In this document: positions 32,803-41,036 of the stretch, in pieces
How positions within the stretch are numbered: the first letter of the stretch is position 1
Layout of the letters: each line of letters begins with the position of its first letter
DNA from: Levilactobacillus humaensis
GTDB lineage: Bacteria > Bacillota > Bacilli > Lactobacillales > Lactobacillaceae
Direction of reading: 5' to 3'
NCBI RefSeq assembly: GCF_024345185.1
Contig: NZ_BROB01000022.1
Location: 1-41,063 of the forward strand
Length of the DNA stretch: 41,063 nucleotides
Notes under the pieces: generated by a model
What the model saw: the letters and a program-made list of their open reading frames with translations, nothing else
Told to the model about the DNA's origin: nothing
Database searches by the model: none
Program-made: the position numbers and the translations under genes

Positions 32803-33609
32803 ATGAAGAAATCATTTAAACATTTTAGTTGGCTATTATTACTGTTAGTTCCACTGTTGATTGTGTCTGGTTGTGGCAAGTCCAGCAGCAACAAGACGAT
32901 TAAAGTCGGGATCATGGGTTCCGATGAAAAGATCTGGAAGCCCGTTCAAAAGAAGTTGAAGAAGGAAGGGGTCAACATCAAGTTGGTGACCTTTACCGAC
33001 TACAACCAGCCTAACGCAGCCTTAACAAACCATGAAATTGCCCTCAACTCGTTCCAACACACGTACTTCATGGATCAATGGAACAAGGCCCACAAGAGCA
33101 ACATCGTTTCGATTGGGAAGACTGTCCGCGCACCACTACGTCTCTACTCCAAGAAGGTTAAGAGCGTTGCTGATATCAAGAAGGGCGACCAAATTACGAT
33201 TCCTAACGACTCAACTAACGAAGGTCGGGCCTTACACTTGCTTCAATCAGCTGGTCTGATTAAAGTGGACGGTAGCAAGGCATTACCAACGCCTAAGGAT
33301 ATCACCCAGAACAAGTTGAACTTGAAGATTACCCCAGTCGATGCCGCTCAGACGCCACGTTCCTTAACGGATGCCGCTGGTGCCGTTATCAACAACGAAT
33401 TCGCTGCCGAAGCGAAGTTGCCAAACAGCGAAACTATTTACAAGGAAAAGATTAACAAGGCTTCAATTCCTTACATTAACATCATTGCCACGAACAAGGC
33501 TGACAAGAACAACAAGACTTACAAGAAGATTGTGAAGGCTTACCAGACCGAAGCAACGAAGAAGTTATTGAAGAAGTACTACCACGGATTAACCATCCCA
33601 GCTTGGTAA
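32803..33609 (+). CDS. metQ: Methionine ABC transporter substrate-binding lipoprotein
   Basis: 268 residues of the NlpA/MetQ family. Lipobox VSGC is at about residues 20-23. IKVGIMGSDEKIWKPVQKKL, EIALNSFQHTYFMDQWN and IPNDSTNEGRALHLLQSAGLI are the family signatures for the methionine-binding lobes. It delivers L-methionine (possibly also D-methionine or peptides) to MetNI. ATG 32803 follows AAGGGGA; the longer form would overlap the T-box terminator. First gene of T-box-metQ-metN-metI. Confidence 0.93.
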   Translation: MKKSFKHFSWLLLLLVPLLIVSGCGKSSSNKTIKVGIMGSDEKIWKPVQKKLKKEGVNIKLVTFTDYNQPNAALTNHEIALNSFQHTYFMDQWNKAHKSNIVSIGKTVRAPLRLYSKKVKSVADIKKGDQITIPNDSTNEGRALHLLQSAGLIKVDGSKALPTPKDITQNKLNLKITPVDAAQTPRSLTDAAGAVINNEFAAEAKLPNSETIYKEKINKASIPYINIIATNKADKNNKTYKKIVKAYQTEATKKLLKKYYHGLTIPAW

Positions 33610-33668
33610 CAGACTGCGATTTCTAAGTTAAAATTAGCCGGCATAAGGCGAGTAAGGAGCACGAAGAT

Positions 33669-34730
33669 TTGACTAACGAAGCGATTATTGAGTTAAAAAA
33701 TATCGACGTCACTTTCCATAATAAGGGACAGACCGTCAACGCCGTGAAGGATGTGTCATTGACCGTCAATCGCGGAGACATTTATGGGGTAGTGGGTTAT
33801 TCCGGTGCGGGGAAGAGTACGCTCGTGCGGGTCATTAACCGGCTTCAGCCACCGACTGCCGGCACCGTTGTGGTGAACGGCCAAGATATCTTACACCTGA
33901 CGCCCCGAAAACTACGGGCTGCCAGAACTAAAATTGGGATGATTTTCCAACACTTTAACCTGATGGATTCGCGGACGATTGCGGACAACGTGGGCTATCC
34001 CTTACGTTTTCGTTTATCTAAGAAGAATCGGCAGGAGAAGGTGGCGCATCTCTTGGATCTCGTTGGTCTGAGTGAAAAGGCCAACGACTATCCCGCCCAA
34101 CTCTCCGGTGGTCAGAAGCAACGGGTAGCCATTGCGCGAGCGTTGGCCAACGACCCCGAGATTCTGATCAGTGATGAAGCGACGAGTGCCTTGGATCCTA
34201 AGACCACGTCCTCCATCCTGGAACTGTTGAAGCGATTGAACAAGGAGCTCGGTCTCACGGTGGTGCTCATCACCCATGAAATGGAAGCCGTTAAGGAAAT
34301 CTGTAACAAGGTTGCCGTGATGGAGTCCGGTGAAATCATCGAACGGGGCGACCTGGTCTCGATCTTCAGTCAGCCGAAGAAGCCATTGACGCAAGACTTC
34401 ATCAACACGGCGACACAGATTAATCAGGCCCTGGAAAAGATTTACAAGCAGGCCAGTGCCCTCCATTTGAGCGATCATCAACAGTTGGTTCAGCTCCAGT
34501 ACGTGGGCGCAAGTACCGATGCGCCGCTGATTACGGAACTTTACAAGCGATACGATGTAGTTTCAAACATTTTATATGGGAACGTGGAAATCTTACAGAA
34601 CACGCCACTGGGTAACTTGATCGTGGTGATGTCTGGTGAACCGGATAAGTTGCAAGACGCTTGGCAGTATTGCCAGGATGCCGGAATTAAGATTACCCAC
34701 TTGAAGCCCACGGATTCGGAGGTGGCTTAA
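33669..34730 (+). CDS. metN: Methionine ABC transporter ATP-binding protein
   Basis: 353 residues. Walker A is GYSGAGKS (43-50), signature [15 protein letters not shown] and Walker [16 protein letters not shown]-terminal NIL domain (about 265-345, [19 protein letters not shown]) is the allosteric methionine-sensing domain of MetN. It starts with TTG at 33669 after AAGGAGC. MetI starts immediately after its stop codon. Confidence 0.95.
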   Translation: MTNEAIIELKNIDVTFHNKGQTVNAVKDVSLTVNRGDIYGVVGYSGAGKSTLVRVINRLQPPTAGTVVVNGQDILHLTPRKLRAARTKIGMIFQHFNLMDSRTIADNVGYPLRFRLSKKNRQEKVAHLLDLVGLSEKANDYPAQLSGGQKQRVAIARALANDPEILISDEATSALDPKTTSSILELLKRLNKELGLTVVLITHEMEAVKEICNKVAVMESGEIIERGDLVSIFSQPKKPLTQDFINTATQINQALEKIYKQASALHLSDHQQLVQLQYVGASTDAPLITELYKRYDVVSNILYGNVEILQNTPLGNLIVVMSGEPDKLQDAWQYCQDAGIKITHLKPTDSEVA

Positions 34731-35414
34731 TTGAGTTGGTTTGCTAAATATTTTCCTAATGCCGTTACGATGAAGAGTGACTTTATTCAAGCCACTGGTG
34801 AGACGCTGTATATGACGCTGATTACCGCTGTGGTGGCGGGGATCCTCGGACTGGTTATCGGGGTGGGCTTAATTGTCACCCAACCCGGTGGTATCCTAGA
34901 GAACCGCATCATTTACAACATCTTTGATAAGATCGTCAACCTCTGTCGGTCGATTCCGTTCGTCATTCTGTTGGCCGTGATTGCGCCCTTAACACGGTTG
35001 ATCGTGGGGACTGCCATCGGGACAACCGCAGCGATTGTGCCCTTGGTGATTGGGTCCGCCCCGTTCTATGCGCGGCAGATTCAAAATGCCTTGGCAGAAG
35101 TTGACCACGGGGTGATCGAGGCGGCTGAATCGGTTGGTTCCGGTCCCATGGGGATTATCTTCCGGGTCTATCTCAAGGAAGGTCTGGCCGATATTATTCG
35201 TTCCTCCGTCCTAACGCTGATCAGTTTGATTGACCTGACCGCTATGGCTGGTGCCATTGGTGGGGGTGGCTTGGGGAACCTGGCCATCAACGTCGGTTAC
35301 AGTCGGTTTGAAACGGACGTGACCGTCTTGGCCATGTTAATCATCTTAGTCATTGTCTTTGCTATTCAATTAGTGGGTGACCTGTTGGCCCGTCGCGTGG
35401 ACCACACGGCTTAA
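34731..35414 (+). CDS. metI: Methionine ABC transporter permease
   Basis: 227 residues, five TM segments. The EAA loop EAAESVGSGPMGIIFRVYL contacts MetN. The MetI-type N-terminus (FIQATGETLYMTLI) and IGGGGLGNLAINVGYSRF confirm the assignment. It begins with TTG at 34731, directly abutting the metN stop, with GGAGGT inside the end of metN. Last gene of the T-box operon, closed by a strong terminator. Confidence 0.94.
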   Translation: MSWFAKYFPNAVTMKSDFIQATGETLYMTLITAVVAGILGLVIGVGLIVTQPGGILENRIIYNIFDKIVNLCRSIPFVILLAVIAPLTRLIVGTAIGTTAAIVPLVIGSAPFYARQIQNALAEVDHGVIEAAESVGSGPMGIIFRVYLKEGLADIIRSSVLTLISLIDLTAMAGAIGGGGLGNLAINVGYSRFETDVTVLAMLIILVIVFAIQLVGDLLARRVDHTA

Positions 35415-35431
35415 CCGCTATTAAAAATTCG

Positions 35432-35470
35432 AAAAGGAGAGCTGGGAATGTTTCCCACTCTCCTTTTCCT
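35432..35470 (+). terminator. Rho-independent terminator (metQNI)
   Basis: AAAAGGAGAG (35432-35441) pairs with CTCTCCTTTT (35458-35467) and TGGGAA with TTCCCA inside, with one bulged C. Confidence 0.88.
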
Positions 35471-35604
35471 ATGAAGTCTGTTAACTGGCAAACGGGGTAA
35501 CCTAAAAAGTTTTAGAAACCGCGATTTTGTTGCCAAATTCTAATGATTTTTAGGTAAAATAGAAAAATTAAAAACACACGCGTGACGTGAGAGAGAAAGG
35601 ATTC

Positions 35605-36546
35605 ATGGGCTTGAAAAAAACAGGATCAGCAACCGAAAACGTCGTCAAAGGAATTTTCTGGGCGACCGTTGCGTCGGCAATGTTTGGAGTATCGGGGACG
35701 GTGCTTCAGTTCATCTCACAGGGACAATCGATTCCCACAAGTTGGTTCCTATCTGCTCGGACGATGGGGGCCGGGGTCACCTTACTCATTATCAGTATGA
35801 TTATGTATGGCAAAGAAACGTTTACCATCTTTAAGAGTTGGCGGGAGATCGGGTTGGTTGTGGCGTATGCCATCTTTGGACTGGGGGCCAACCTGTTGAC
35901 GTTTTACATTTCCGTTCAAACGGGGAATGCCGCTGCGGCCACGATTCTTCAGTATTTGAGCCCGCTGTTTATCGTGCTGGGAAGTCTGCTGTTTAAGCAT
36001 GTGCGGCCGTTACGAAGTGATTTGATTGCCTTTGCCGTAGCCATGCTCGGGGTATTCCTAGCGATTACCCGCGGGAACATTTCACAACTGGCTATTCCGT
36101 TTGATTCCCTGTTGTGGGGGATTGGTTCCGGAATTACCGCGGCCTTTTACGTGGTGTTGCCACGGCCATTGGTTCGTGATTATGGTCACCAACCCATTAC
36201 GGTCTTGGGCTGGGGAACCTTCATTGCTGGGGTGATTTTCAATATTCACCAACCAGTTTGGGTGCACACGCCACCTTTGACGAGTACACTCTTGATGTCG
36301 ATGGCGACGGTCATTATCATTGGAACGATCCTGCCATTTGCCTTGCTTTTGTACAGTACCCACTTCGCACCGTCTGACGTGATTAGTATCGTCGATGCCG
36401 TGCAACCCGTGATGACCTTCGTGCTCTCGATTATTTTCTTAGGATTGAAGATCTCCATCGCTGAAGTTGTCGGCTCCGTCTTGGTTATTGTGGCCATCTA
36501 CCTGCTCCAACGTGGGCGGCGGAAGATTGTTGAGAAAGATTTTTGA
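35605..36546 (+). CDS. EamA/DMT superfamily transporter
   Basis: 313 residues with ten predicted TM segments in two EamA repeats (about 20-150 and 165-305). LTFYISVQTGNAAAATILQYLSPLFIVLGS and DVISIVDAVQPVMTFVLSII are the typical conserved fourth-helix regions. Family members export amino acids or metabolites; the substrate is not evident. ATG 35605 follows GAAAGGA. The histidine phosphatase gene begins 15 bp after its stop, suggesting a two-gene transcript. Confidence 0.9.
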   Translation: MGLKKTGSATENVVKGIFWATVASAMFGVSGTVLQFISQGQSIPTSWFLSARTMGAGVTLLIISMIMYGKETFTIFKSWREIGLVVAYAIFGLGANLLTFYISVQTGNAAAATILQYLSPLFIVLGSLLFKHVRPLRSDLIAFAVAMLGVFLAITRGNISQLAIPFDSLLWGIGSGITAAFYVVLPRPLVRDYGHQPITVLGWGTFIAGVIFNIHQPVWVHTPPLTSTLLMSMATVIIIGTILPFALLLYSTHFAPSDVISIVDAVQPVMTFVLSIIFLGLKISIAEVVGSVLVIVAIYLLQRGRRKIVEKDF

Positions 36547-36561
36547 CGGGAGTGAGCGAAA

Positions 36562-37188
36562 TTGACAACTTTTGATTGGGTTCGTCACGGTCAAACGCAG
36601 GCTAATGTCGACCAAGTCTTTCAGGGACAATTGGACACGGCGGCCACGCATCTGACTGTTCGCGGTTTACAACAGGCCGAGCAGCTCGCGCAGGCCTTAC
36701 GGGCAGTTAAGTATGACCGTGTCGTCAGCAGTCCCTTGCATCGTGCTCGGCAAACGACTGCCGCATTAACGCAAGTAATCCCGGTAGTTCCCGAATTCGA
36801 TGAACGCTTACAAGAGGCCGACTATGGCCAGTGGAGCGGTCAAACGTATGCGGCTGTTAGTGCCGAGTACGCGGCGTCCTTTGATCCCGTGACGCGCGAG
36901 GTCTTACCGGATGAATTGGTCAACGTCGGTGGTGAATCATATCTGATGATTCAGCGGCGGGTCGGGCAATGGCTGGCCGAGCAAGTCGTGGATCATCCCG
37001 ACGATCACGTTCTCGTGGTGAGTCACGGGTTGACGATTAAGACGCTGGCGCTTCTCACGTTGGGTGCGCCGGCAACGGCCGCGTTACCCGAGCCTAGTAA
37101 TACTAGCGTGACGCGGATGACCATTGATCCGGCCACGGGCCGACGTTACTTGCGATTCTACAATGTGGGAACTGGCAACTTTAACTAA
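36562..37188 (+). CDS. Histidine phosphatase family protein (phosphoglycerate mutase-like)
   Basis: 208 residues. DWVRHGQTQANVDQ carries the phospho-accepting His9 in the RHG motif, SSPLHRARQT supplies the second Arg, LQEADYGQWSG the acid region and VVSHGLTIK the second His. It resembles the broad-specificity GpmB/CobC-type phosphatases of lactobacilli; the substrate is unknown. It starts with TTG at 36562 after GGGAGTGA. Confidence 0.9.
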   Translation: MTTFDWVRHGQTQANVDQVFQGQLDTAATHLTVRGLQQAEQLAQALRAVKYDRVVSSPLHRARQTTAALTQVIPVVPEFDERLQEADYGQWSGQTYAAVSAEYAASFDPVTREVLPDELVNVGGESYLMIQRRVGQWLAEQVVDHPDDHVLVVSHGLTIKTLALLTLGAPATAALPEPSNTSVTRMTIDPATGRRYLRFYNVGTGNFN

Positions 37189-37197
37189 AATAACTGT

Positions 37198-37234
37198 AAA
37201 AAAATAACCTCGCCAATCGGCGGGGTTATTTTTT
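37198..37234. terminator. Bidirectional terminator
   Basis: AAAAAATAACCTCGCC pairs with GGCGGGGTTATTTTTT around AATC. It serves the phosphatase gene (+) and the convergent small gene (-). Confidence 0.9.
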
Positions 37235-37247
37235 AGTTGAATGTCGA

Positions 37248-37463
37248 TTACTTCTTGAGGTTGTCTTCAACGTAAGAACGAACTTCATCGTCGCTCTTCG
37301 CATCCATTTCCTTCATCGAAGCTTCAGTTTTATCAGTGTCATGTCCATTGGCTTCCATGAAGTGGTCCCACAATGCGTCACGAACAGGCAGAGCCTGGTC
37401 GGACCAGTCGAACGCTTCACTCATTTTTTCATCCAATAAAGCAGTCTTTTCAAAATCAGCCAT
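37248..37463 (-). CDS. Small acidic protein of unknown function
   Basis: 71 residues, rich in Asp and Glu, probably helical and cytoplasmic; no signal or TM segment. It starts MADFEKTALLDEKMSEAF and ends EVRSYVEDNLKK. I do not recognise a family. A good GGAGGT (minus strand, 37472-37477) lies 8 bases before the ATG, and the gene ends at a strong terminator, so it is very likely expressed. It is monocistronic, divergent from the aldo/keto reductase at 37673. Confidence 0.75.
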   Translation of the reverse strand: MADFEKTALLDEKMSEAFDWSDQALPVRDALWDHFMEANGHDTDKTEASMKEMDAKSDDEVRSYVEDNLKK

Positions 37464-37672
37464 AACCAATTACCTCCAAAAAGAATTTGGGGTCAGTGGA
37501 ATTTGTGATTAGCATGAATCTCACCGGCTTCATTTTTAATGTTAGTCCTTTTAAGTGAGAATGGTAAATATTTTGTTTAAATGATCCGCTAGGTCTATTG
37601 ACGATGTTTGATAAAAACGGCAGAATGAGAGATATCAGAGTGGCAAGAGACTGCCAGAAAGTGGTGTGTGGT

Positions 37673-38656
37673 ATGGAATACCGACAACTCGGTAAGACTG
37701 GTTTCAAGATTAGTGAAGTGTCATTAGGAACATGGCAATTAGGATCAAAATGGGGCGACCCATTCGACGAGAATGATGCCCAAAACACCTTATCCGCTGC
37801 TTATGACGCCGGGGTAAACTTTTTCGATACCGCTGATATCTATCAGGACGGGTTGAGTGAACGGGCCTTAGCCACGTTTATTAAAGGCAAACGCGATAAG
37901 GTTTTCGTCTCCACTAAGGTGGGGCGTAAGCTTGATCCGCACGTGGCTAGTGGCTATACGCCCGCCAATATCACAAAATTCGTGGAGGAAAGTCTGCGAA
38001 ACTTGGATGTCGATGCTTTAGATAACGTGCTCTTACACTGTCCACCAACCGCTGTGTATTACACGCCAGAAGTCTTCTTCACCCTCGATCAATTGAAAAA
38101 GGCTGGGAAGATTAAGAATTATGGGGTCAGTGTGGAACGGGTCGAAGAGGCGATGAAGGCCTTAGACTACGACATCTCGGCCGTTGAAATTATCTATAAC
38201 ATGTTTCGTCTACGGCCCGCCGACCGATTTTTCAAGATGGCGCAGGAACAGAATGTGGGTATCATTGCCCGAGTTCCTTTGGCCAGCGGCTTGTTGAGTG
38301 GTAAATATACCCTGGATACGGCGTTCGGCAAGGCCGACCACCGCAACTTCAACCGTCATGGGGAAGCCTTCGACCAAGGGGAAACTTTCTCCGGCGTGGA
38401 TTACGCAACCGGTGTGCGTGCGGCCGATGAACTTAAGGAACGCCTGCACGCAGGCGATCACTTGGCCCAGATGGCCTTACGTTATATTCTGATGGCTGAT
38501 GCCGTTAGCACAGTGATTCCTGGGGCGTCTAAGCCAGAGCAGATCAGCCGTAACGTGGCCGCTGCCGATGTCCCTGCCTTTACGCCTGAACAGATGGTGA
38601 TTGTGCGCGACGTCTACGATAAATACATCAAGGATCCAGTTCAATATCGCTGGTAA
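37673..38656 (+). CDS. Aldo/keto reductase (IolS/YajO-like)
   Basis: 327 residues. Tetrad residues are Asp52 and Tyr57 (FFDTADIYQDG), Lys82 (STKVGRK) and His122 (LLHCPP). The C-terminal cofactor segment VIPGASKPEQISRNVAAAD is typical of the long AKRs of the AKR11-13 type. The N-terminus MEYRQLGKTGFKISEVSLGT fixes ATG 37673, but there is no good Shine-Dalgarno, unlike nearly every neighbour. TTGACG around 37595 with CAGAAT near 37618 is a weak promoter candidate. Substrate unknown; likely reduction of small carbonyl compounds. Confidence 0.88.
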   Translation: MEYRQLGKTGFKISEVSLGTWQLGSKWGDPFDENDAQNTLSAAYDAGVNFFDTADIYQDGLSERALATFIKGKRDKVFVSTKVGRKLDPHVASGYTPANITKFVEESLRNLDVDALDNVLLHCPPTAVYYTPEVFFTLDQLKKAGKIKNYGVSVERVEEAMKALDYDISAVEIIYNMFRLRPADRFFKMAQEQNVGIIARVPLASGLLSGKYTLDTAFGKADHRNFNRHGEAFDQGETFSGVDYATGVRAADELKERLHAGDHLAQMALRYILMADAVSTVIPGASKPEQISRNVAAADVPAFTPEQMVIVRDVYDKYIKDPVQYRW

Positions 38657-38660
38657 AATA

Positions 38661-38706
38661 AAATGGTCATCAGCCACGTTGAAAGACGTGCTGATGACCA
38701 TTTTTA
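38661..38706. terminator. Bidirectional terminator
   Basis: AAAATGGTCATCAGC pairs with GCTGATGACCATTTT, continuing to ACGT/ACGT, with A and T tracts on both sides. It separates the aldo/keto reductase (+) and gcvH-like (-) genes. Confidence 0.92.
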
Positions 38707-38707
38707 G

Positions 38708-39082
38708 TTAGTCGGCTTGAAGTTCTAGAACCCAATTGGCCGCCTGATCATTGGTGTTGATGGTTTCGGGATTATCCATCAGGGTTTCATTAATCTTCAC
38801 GACGGTGCCAGCGGTCGGCGTCTGGAAGTTCTGAACGGCCTTGTCACTCTCGACCTCGAGAATGTCATCGCCAGCCGCCAGATGATCACCACTCAGGATG
38901 GGGAGATCCACGAAACTCAGAGTACCCATCTGTTTACGGGCATCGTTAGCCAGGCCCAGACGATAGTGACCTTGGTCACGCTGTTCCAGCCAGACGCCAT
39001 CCGTAATGGTCAGCTCCGGCGCCGTCTGATGGCGGTGTTGCCACCAGGTCGTGAGTCGTTGCCAAATTGTTTGTGTCGCCAT
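38708..39082 (-). CDS. GcvH-like lipoyl-domain protein
   Basis: 124 residues, somewhat shorter than true glycine cleavage H protein. LANDARKQMGTLSFVDLP and EVESDKAVQNFQTPTAGTVV match the H-protein lipoyl hammerhead; Lys81 is the expected lipoylated residue. Lactobacilli usually lack the full glycine cleavage system and no gcvP or gcvT is nearby. It may act in lipoate relay, as GcvH-L does in Gram-positives, with the divergent lipoate ligase 140 bp away. ATG 39082 follows AAGGAGC. Confidence 0.85.
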   Translation of the reverse strand: MATQTIWQRLTTWWQHRHQTAPELTITDGVWLEQRDQGHYRLGLANDARKQMGTLSFVDLPILSGDHLAAGDDILEVESDKAVQNFQTPTAGTVVKINETLMDNPETINTNDQAANWVLELQAD

Positions 39083-39223
39083 CGCAGTTCGCTCCTTCTT
39101 AATCGTGCCTTCAGTATAGCCTTTAATCAGCGAGCCTGACAACTGGAATCCCTTGAGAATTGGAACGGGGAGAGGGTTATGCTAAACTACATTTATTAAG
39201 TTGAAACCAAGGGAGTTGACACG

Positions 39224-40264
39224 ATGTTTCTTATTGATACCAATCGAAATGGTCAAGCGGTTACGGACGCTGTGGTGAACCAATCTATTGATAATTATTT
39301 GGTCAATGATCTCAAGTTACCGGGACATGGTTTCATGATGTATGTCAATCAACCAGCGGTTATCGTCGGCATCAATCAGAACGTGGCGGCGGAAGTGGAT
39401 TTTCACTACCTCGCCGATCAGAACGTTCAGTTGGTCCGCCGAACCTCTGGCGGGGGTGCCGTCTACCACGATGAACGGAACTTGATCTTCGAACATATCG
39501 TGAATGGCGATCCCAAAGATGGTTCAGTCTTTGGCGACTACGCCATCTTCGCCGATCCTATCTTAAGGGCATTAAAGGCCATGGGCGTGTCAGACCTTGG
39601 TATTCGCCAGAAGAGTAATCTCGTGGTTGGTGAAAAGAAGTTCTCGGGGATGACCATGTTTAAAAGTGGCGAGGGCTACGCTGCCGGGGGGACTATCATG
39701 TATGATCTCAACGTTGATGCGGCGCACCACGTCTTATTGCCGGTGACCAAGCATGCGCATCGTGGGGTGTCTTCCAATCGCGTAGCCATCACGAATCTCC
39801 GCCAATACCTGGCGCCGGCCTATCGTGACCTGACAATCCAAGAATTTAAGACGGCCTTACTGTGTCATATTTTTAAGGTAGATCGCTTAGACCAGATTGA
39901 AACCTATCATCTGACAGATCGAGACTGGTCAGTGATTGATCAGCGGCTCGCGGAGAAATATCGAACTGATGCCTGGAATTATGGGGCCAATCCTGGCTTA
40001 CGGGAGTATCGCCGTTGCCAGTTAGCAAGTGGTGATCTCCATGTGAACTTTACCCGTCACGCGGGTCAGTACCGACGCGTGGCCTTATTTGGGACGGTAG
40101 GGACGCCAACTGAATTGGCAGCGATTGCTGAACAACTGATGGGGCAACCAGCCACGATAGCGGCGGTCACCCCGGTGTTGTCAGCCGCTGCTGAACGTGG
40201 TGTGCTGGCGGCTAGCGATGTCGCTATCGTCGCGTCGGCTTTGACTAAGGAGGATAACGAATGA
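39224..40264 (+). CDS. lplA: Lipoate-protein ligase
   Basis: 346 residues. RRTSGGGAVYHDERNLIFE (72-90) is the lipoyl-AMP-binding loop and GEKKFSGM holds the catalytic Lys (about 139). The C-terminal domain of about 90 residues is the LplA accessory domain. It attaches scavenged lipoate, through lipoyl-AMP, to lipoyl domains such as the GcvH-like protein next door or 2-oxoacid dehydrogenases. ATG 39224 follows AAGGGAG. Its stop overlaps the next gene's start by four bases. Confidence 0.92.
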   Translation: MFLIDTNRNGQAVTDAVVNQSIDNYLVNDLKLPGHGFMMYVNQPAVIVGINQNVAAEVDFHYLADQNVQLVRRTSGGGAVYHDERNLIFEHIVNGDPKDGSVFGDYAIFADPILRALKAMGVSDLGIRQKSNLVVGEKKFSGMTMFKSGEGYAAGGTIMYDLNVDAAHHVLLPVTKHAHRGVSSNRVAITNLRQYLAPAYRDLTIQEFKTALLCHIFKVDRLDQIETYHLTDRDWSVIDQRLAEKYRTDAWNYGANPGLREYRRCQLASGDLHVNFTRHAGQYRRVALFGTVGTPTELAAIAEQLMGQPATIAAVTPVLSAAAERGVLAASDVAIVASALTKEDNE

Positions 40265-40575
40265 AGGGCAAATATGCCGTGAATCAATATATAGGGGTGC
40301 CGGTAGCGGCCAACGCCTCGGGACAATATGAAATTAAGCGGGAACCAGATGGGGATTTCAAACTTCATTCCTGGCGAACCGGGAAACACAGTAAGGGCAA
40401 ATATCAGGGGGTCGGGCAGATTTTCCTGACAGAAAACAACCTCAAGGTGGCCGTGGTGGCGGCTTCCCCTGTGCCATTCAAGGAACGCCACCAGTTTACG
40501 CCAATGCAACGGCTGACGAGTGAATTCGTTGGTCCAGATGTTCTTGAATTGGCCCAGTCGCAGTTACCGAAATAG
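40261..40575 (+). CDS. Small unknown protein translationally coupled to lplA
   Basis: 104 residues, basic, no TM or signal. It begins MKGKYAVNQYIGVPVAANAS and contains KHSKGKYQGVGQIFLTENNL; I do not recognise a family. Its ATG overlaps the lplA TGA (ATGA), with GGAGG (about 40250) inside lplA as ribosome site, so its synthesis is coupled to the ligase. That context suggests a role in lipoate metabolism or lipoylation, which is inference only. Confidence 0.75.
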   Translation: MKGKYAVNQYIGVPVAANASGQYEIKREPDGDFKLHSWRTGKHSKGKYQGVGQIFLTENNLKVAVVAASPVPFKERHQFTPMQRLTSEFVGPDVLELAQSQLPK

Positions 40576-40628
40576 AAATATTGGAGCTGTAATCGAAGGG
40601 ATTATGGCCCTTTTAATTTAGGCTAAGA

Positions 40629-40818
40629 TTGGCCGCCTGCGGCTGCCAGAGGTTCCGCCTGCTGTGGGGACGCTTCAGCCTGAAGGGCGGGCTTCTCGCT
40701 CGATTTGAAGCCCCGCCAGAAGCGCGGGTCTTCAAAGTCGCCCGTGCTGTAAACTGGAAAAGGCACCAGTTAACACCACCGCCACGGCCGGCTCCATCTC
40801 TGGCCTCCTCCGGCTAGG
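40629..40818 (+). repeat. GC-rich structured repeat, copy 2 (family 2)
   Basis: Second copy of the 31310-31500 element, same strand, 54 nt after a stop codon. Paired segments are CCAGAGGT (40646-40653) with ATCTCTGG (40796-40803) and TGTAAACTGG (40748-40757) with CCAGTTAACA (40766-40775), keeping the A-A mismatch of copy 1. GGCTTC/GAAGCC (40690-40695, 40707-40712) is extended by GGCG/CGCC with one bulged C. Most stem differences from copy 1 are compensatory, while loop TCGCTCGATTT is unchanged. Confidence 0.85.
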
Positions 40819-40860
40819 GGAGTTGTTAGTGATTATATTGGTGTGCATGACAAAGATATA

Positions 40861-40899
40861 AACGGTTTGTCTGACCCTTACAGGATCAGACAAACCGTT
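40861..40899. terminator. Strong hairpin, probable terminator
   Basis: AACGGTTTGTCTGA (40861-40874) pairs perfectly with TCAGACAAACCGTT (40886-40899). The T tail is poor (CCAGTTTTC), so termination is likely but not certain. Confidence 0.6.
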
Positions 40900-41002
40900 C
40901 CAGTTTTCACAGGTACCTAGGCAACATAACGATTTGGCTAATAAAATTAGAATTAGATCGCAACAAAAAATCCTGACCGAAAGTATGGATCTATGATATT
41001 TG

Positions 41003-41036
41003 GTGTTGATGGTAAATCCATCAACACCATTTTTGT
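41003..41036 (+). terminator. Rho-independent terminator near window end
   Basis: GGTGTTGATGG (41003-41013) pairs with CCATCAACACC (41019-41029), followed by ATTTTTG. No gene is seen between 40819 and the window edge, so it may end read-through from the lplA unit or belong to an element cut by the edge. Confidence 0.75.

Noticed and set aside
40629-40817. 62-codon ORF over the second GC-rich repeat
   Set aside because: The other repeat copy is interrupted in the same frame, and changes between copies preserve base pairing rather than amino acids.
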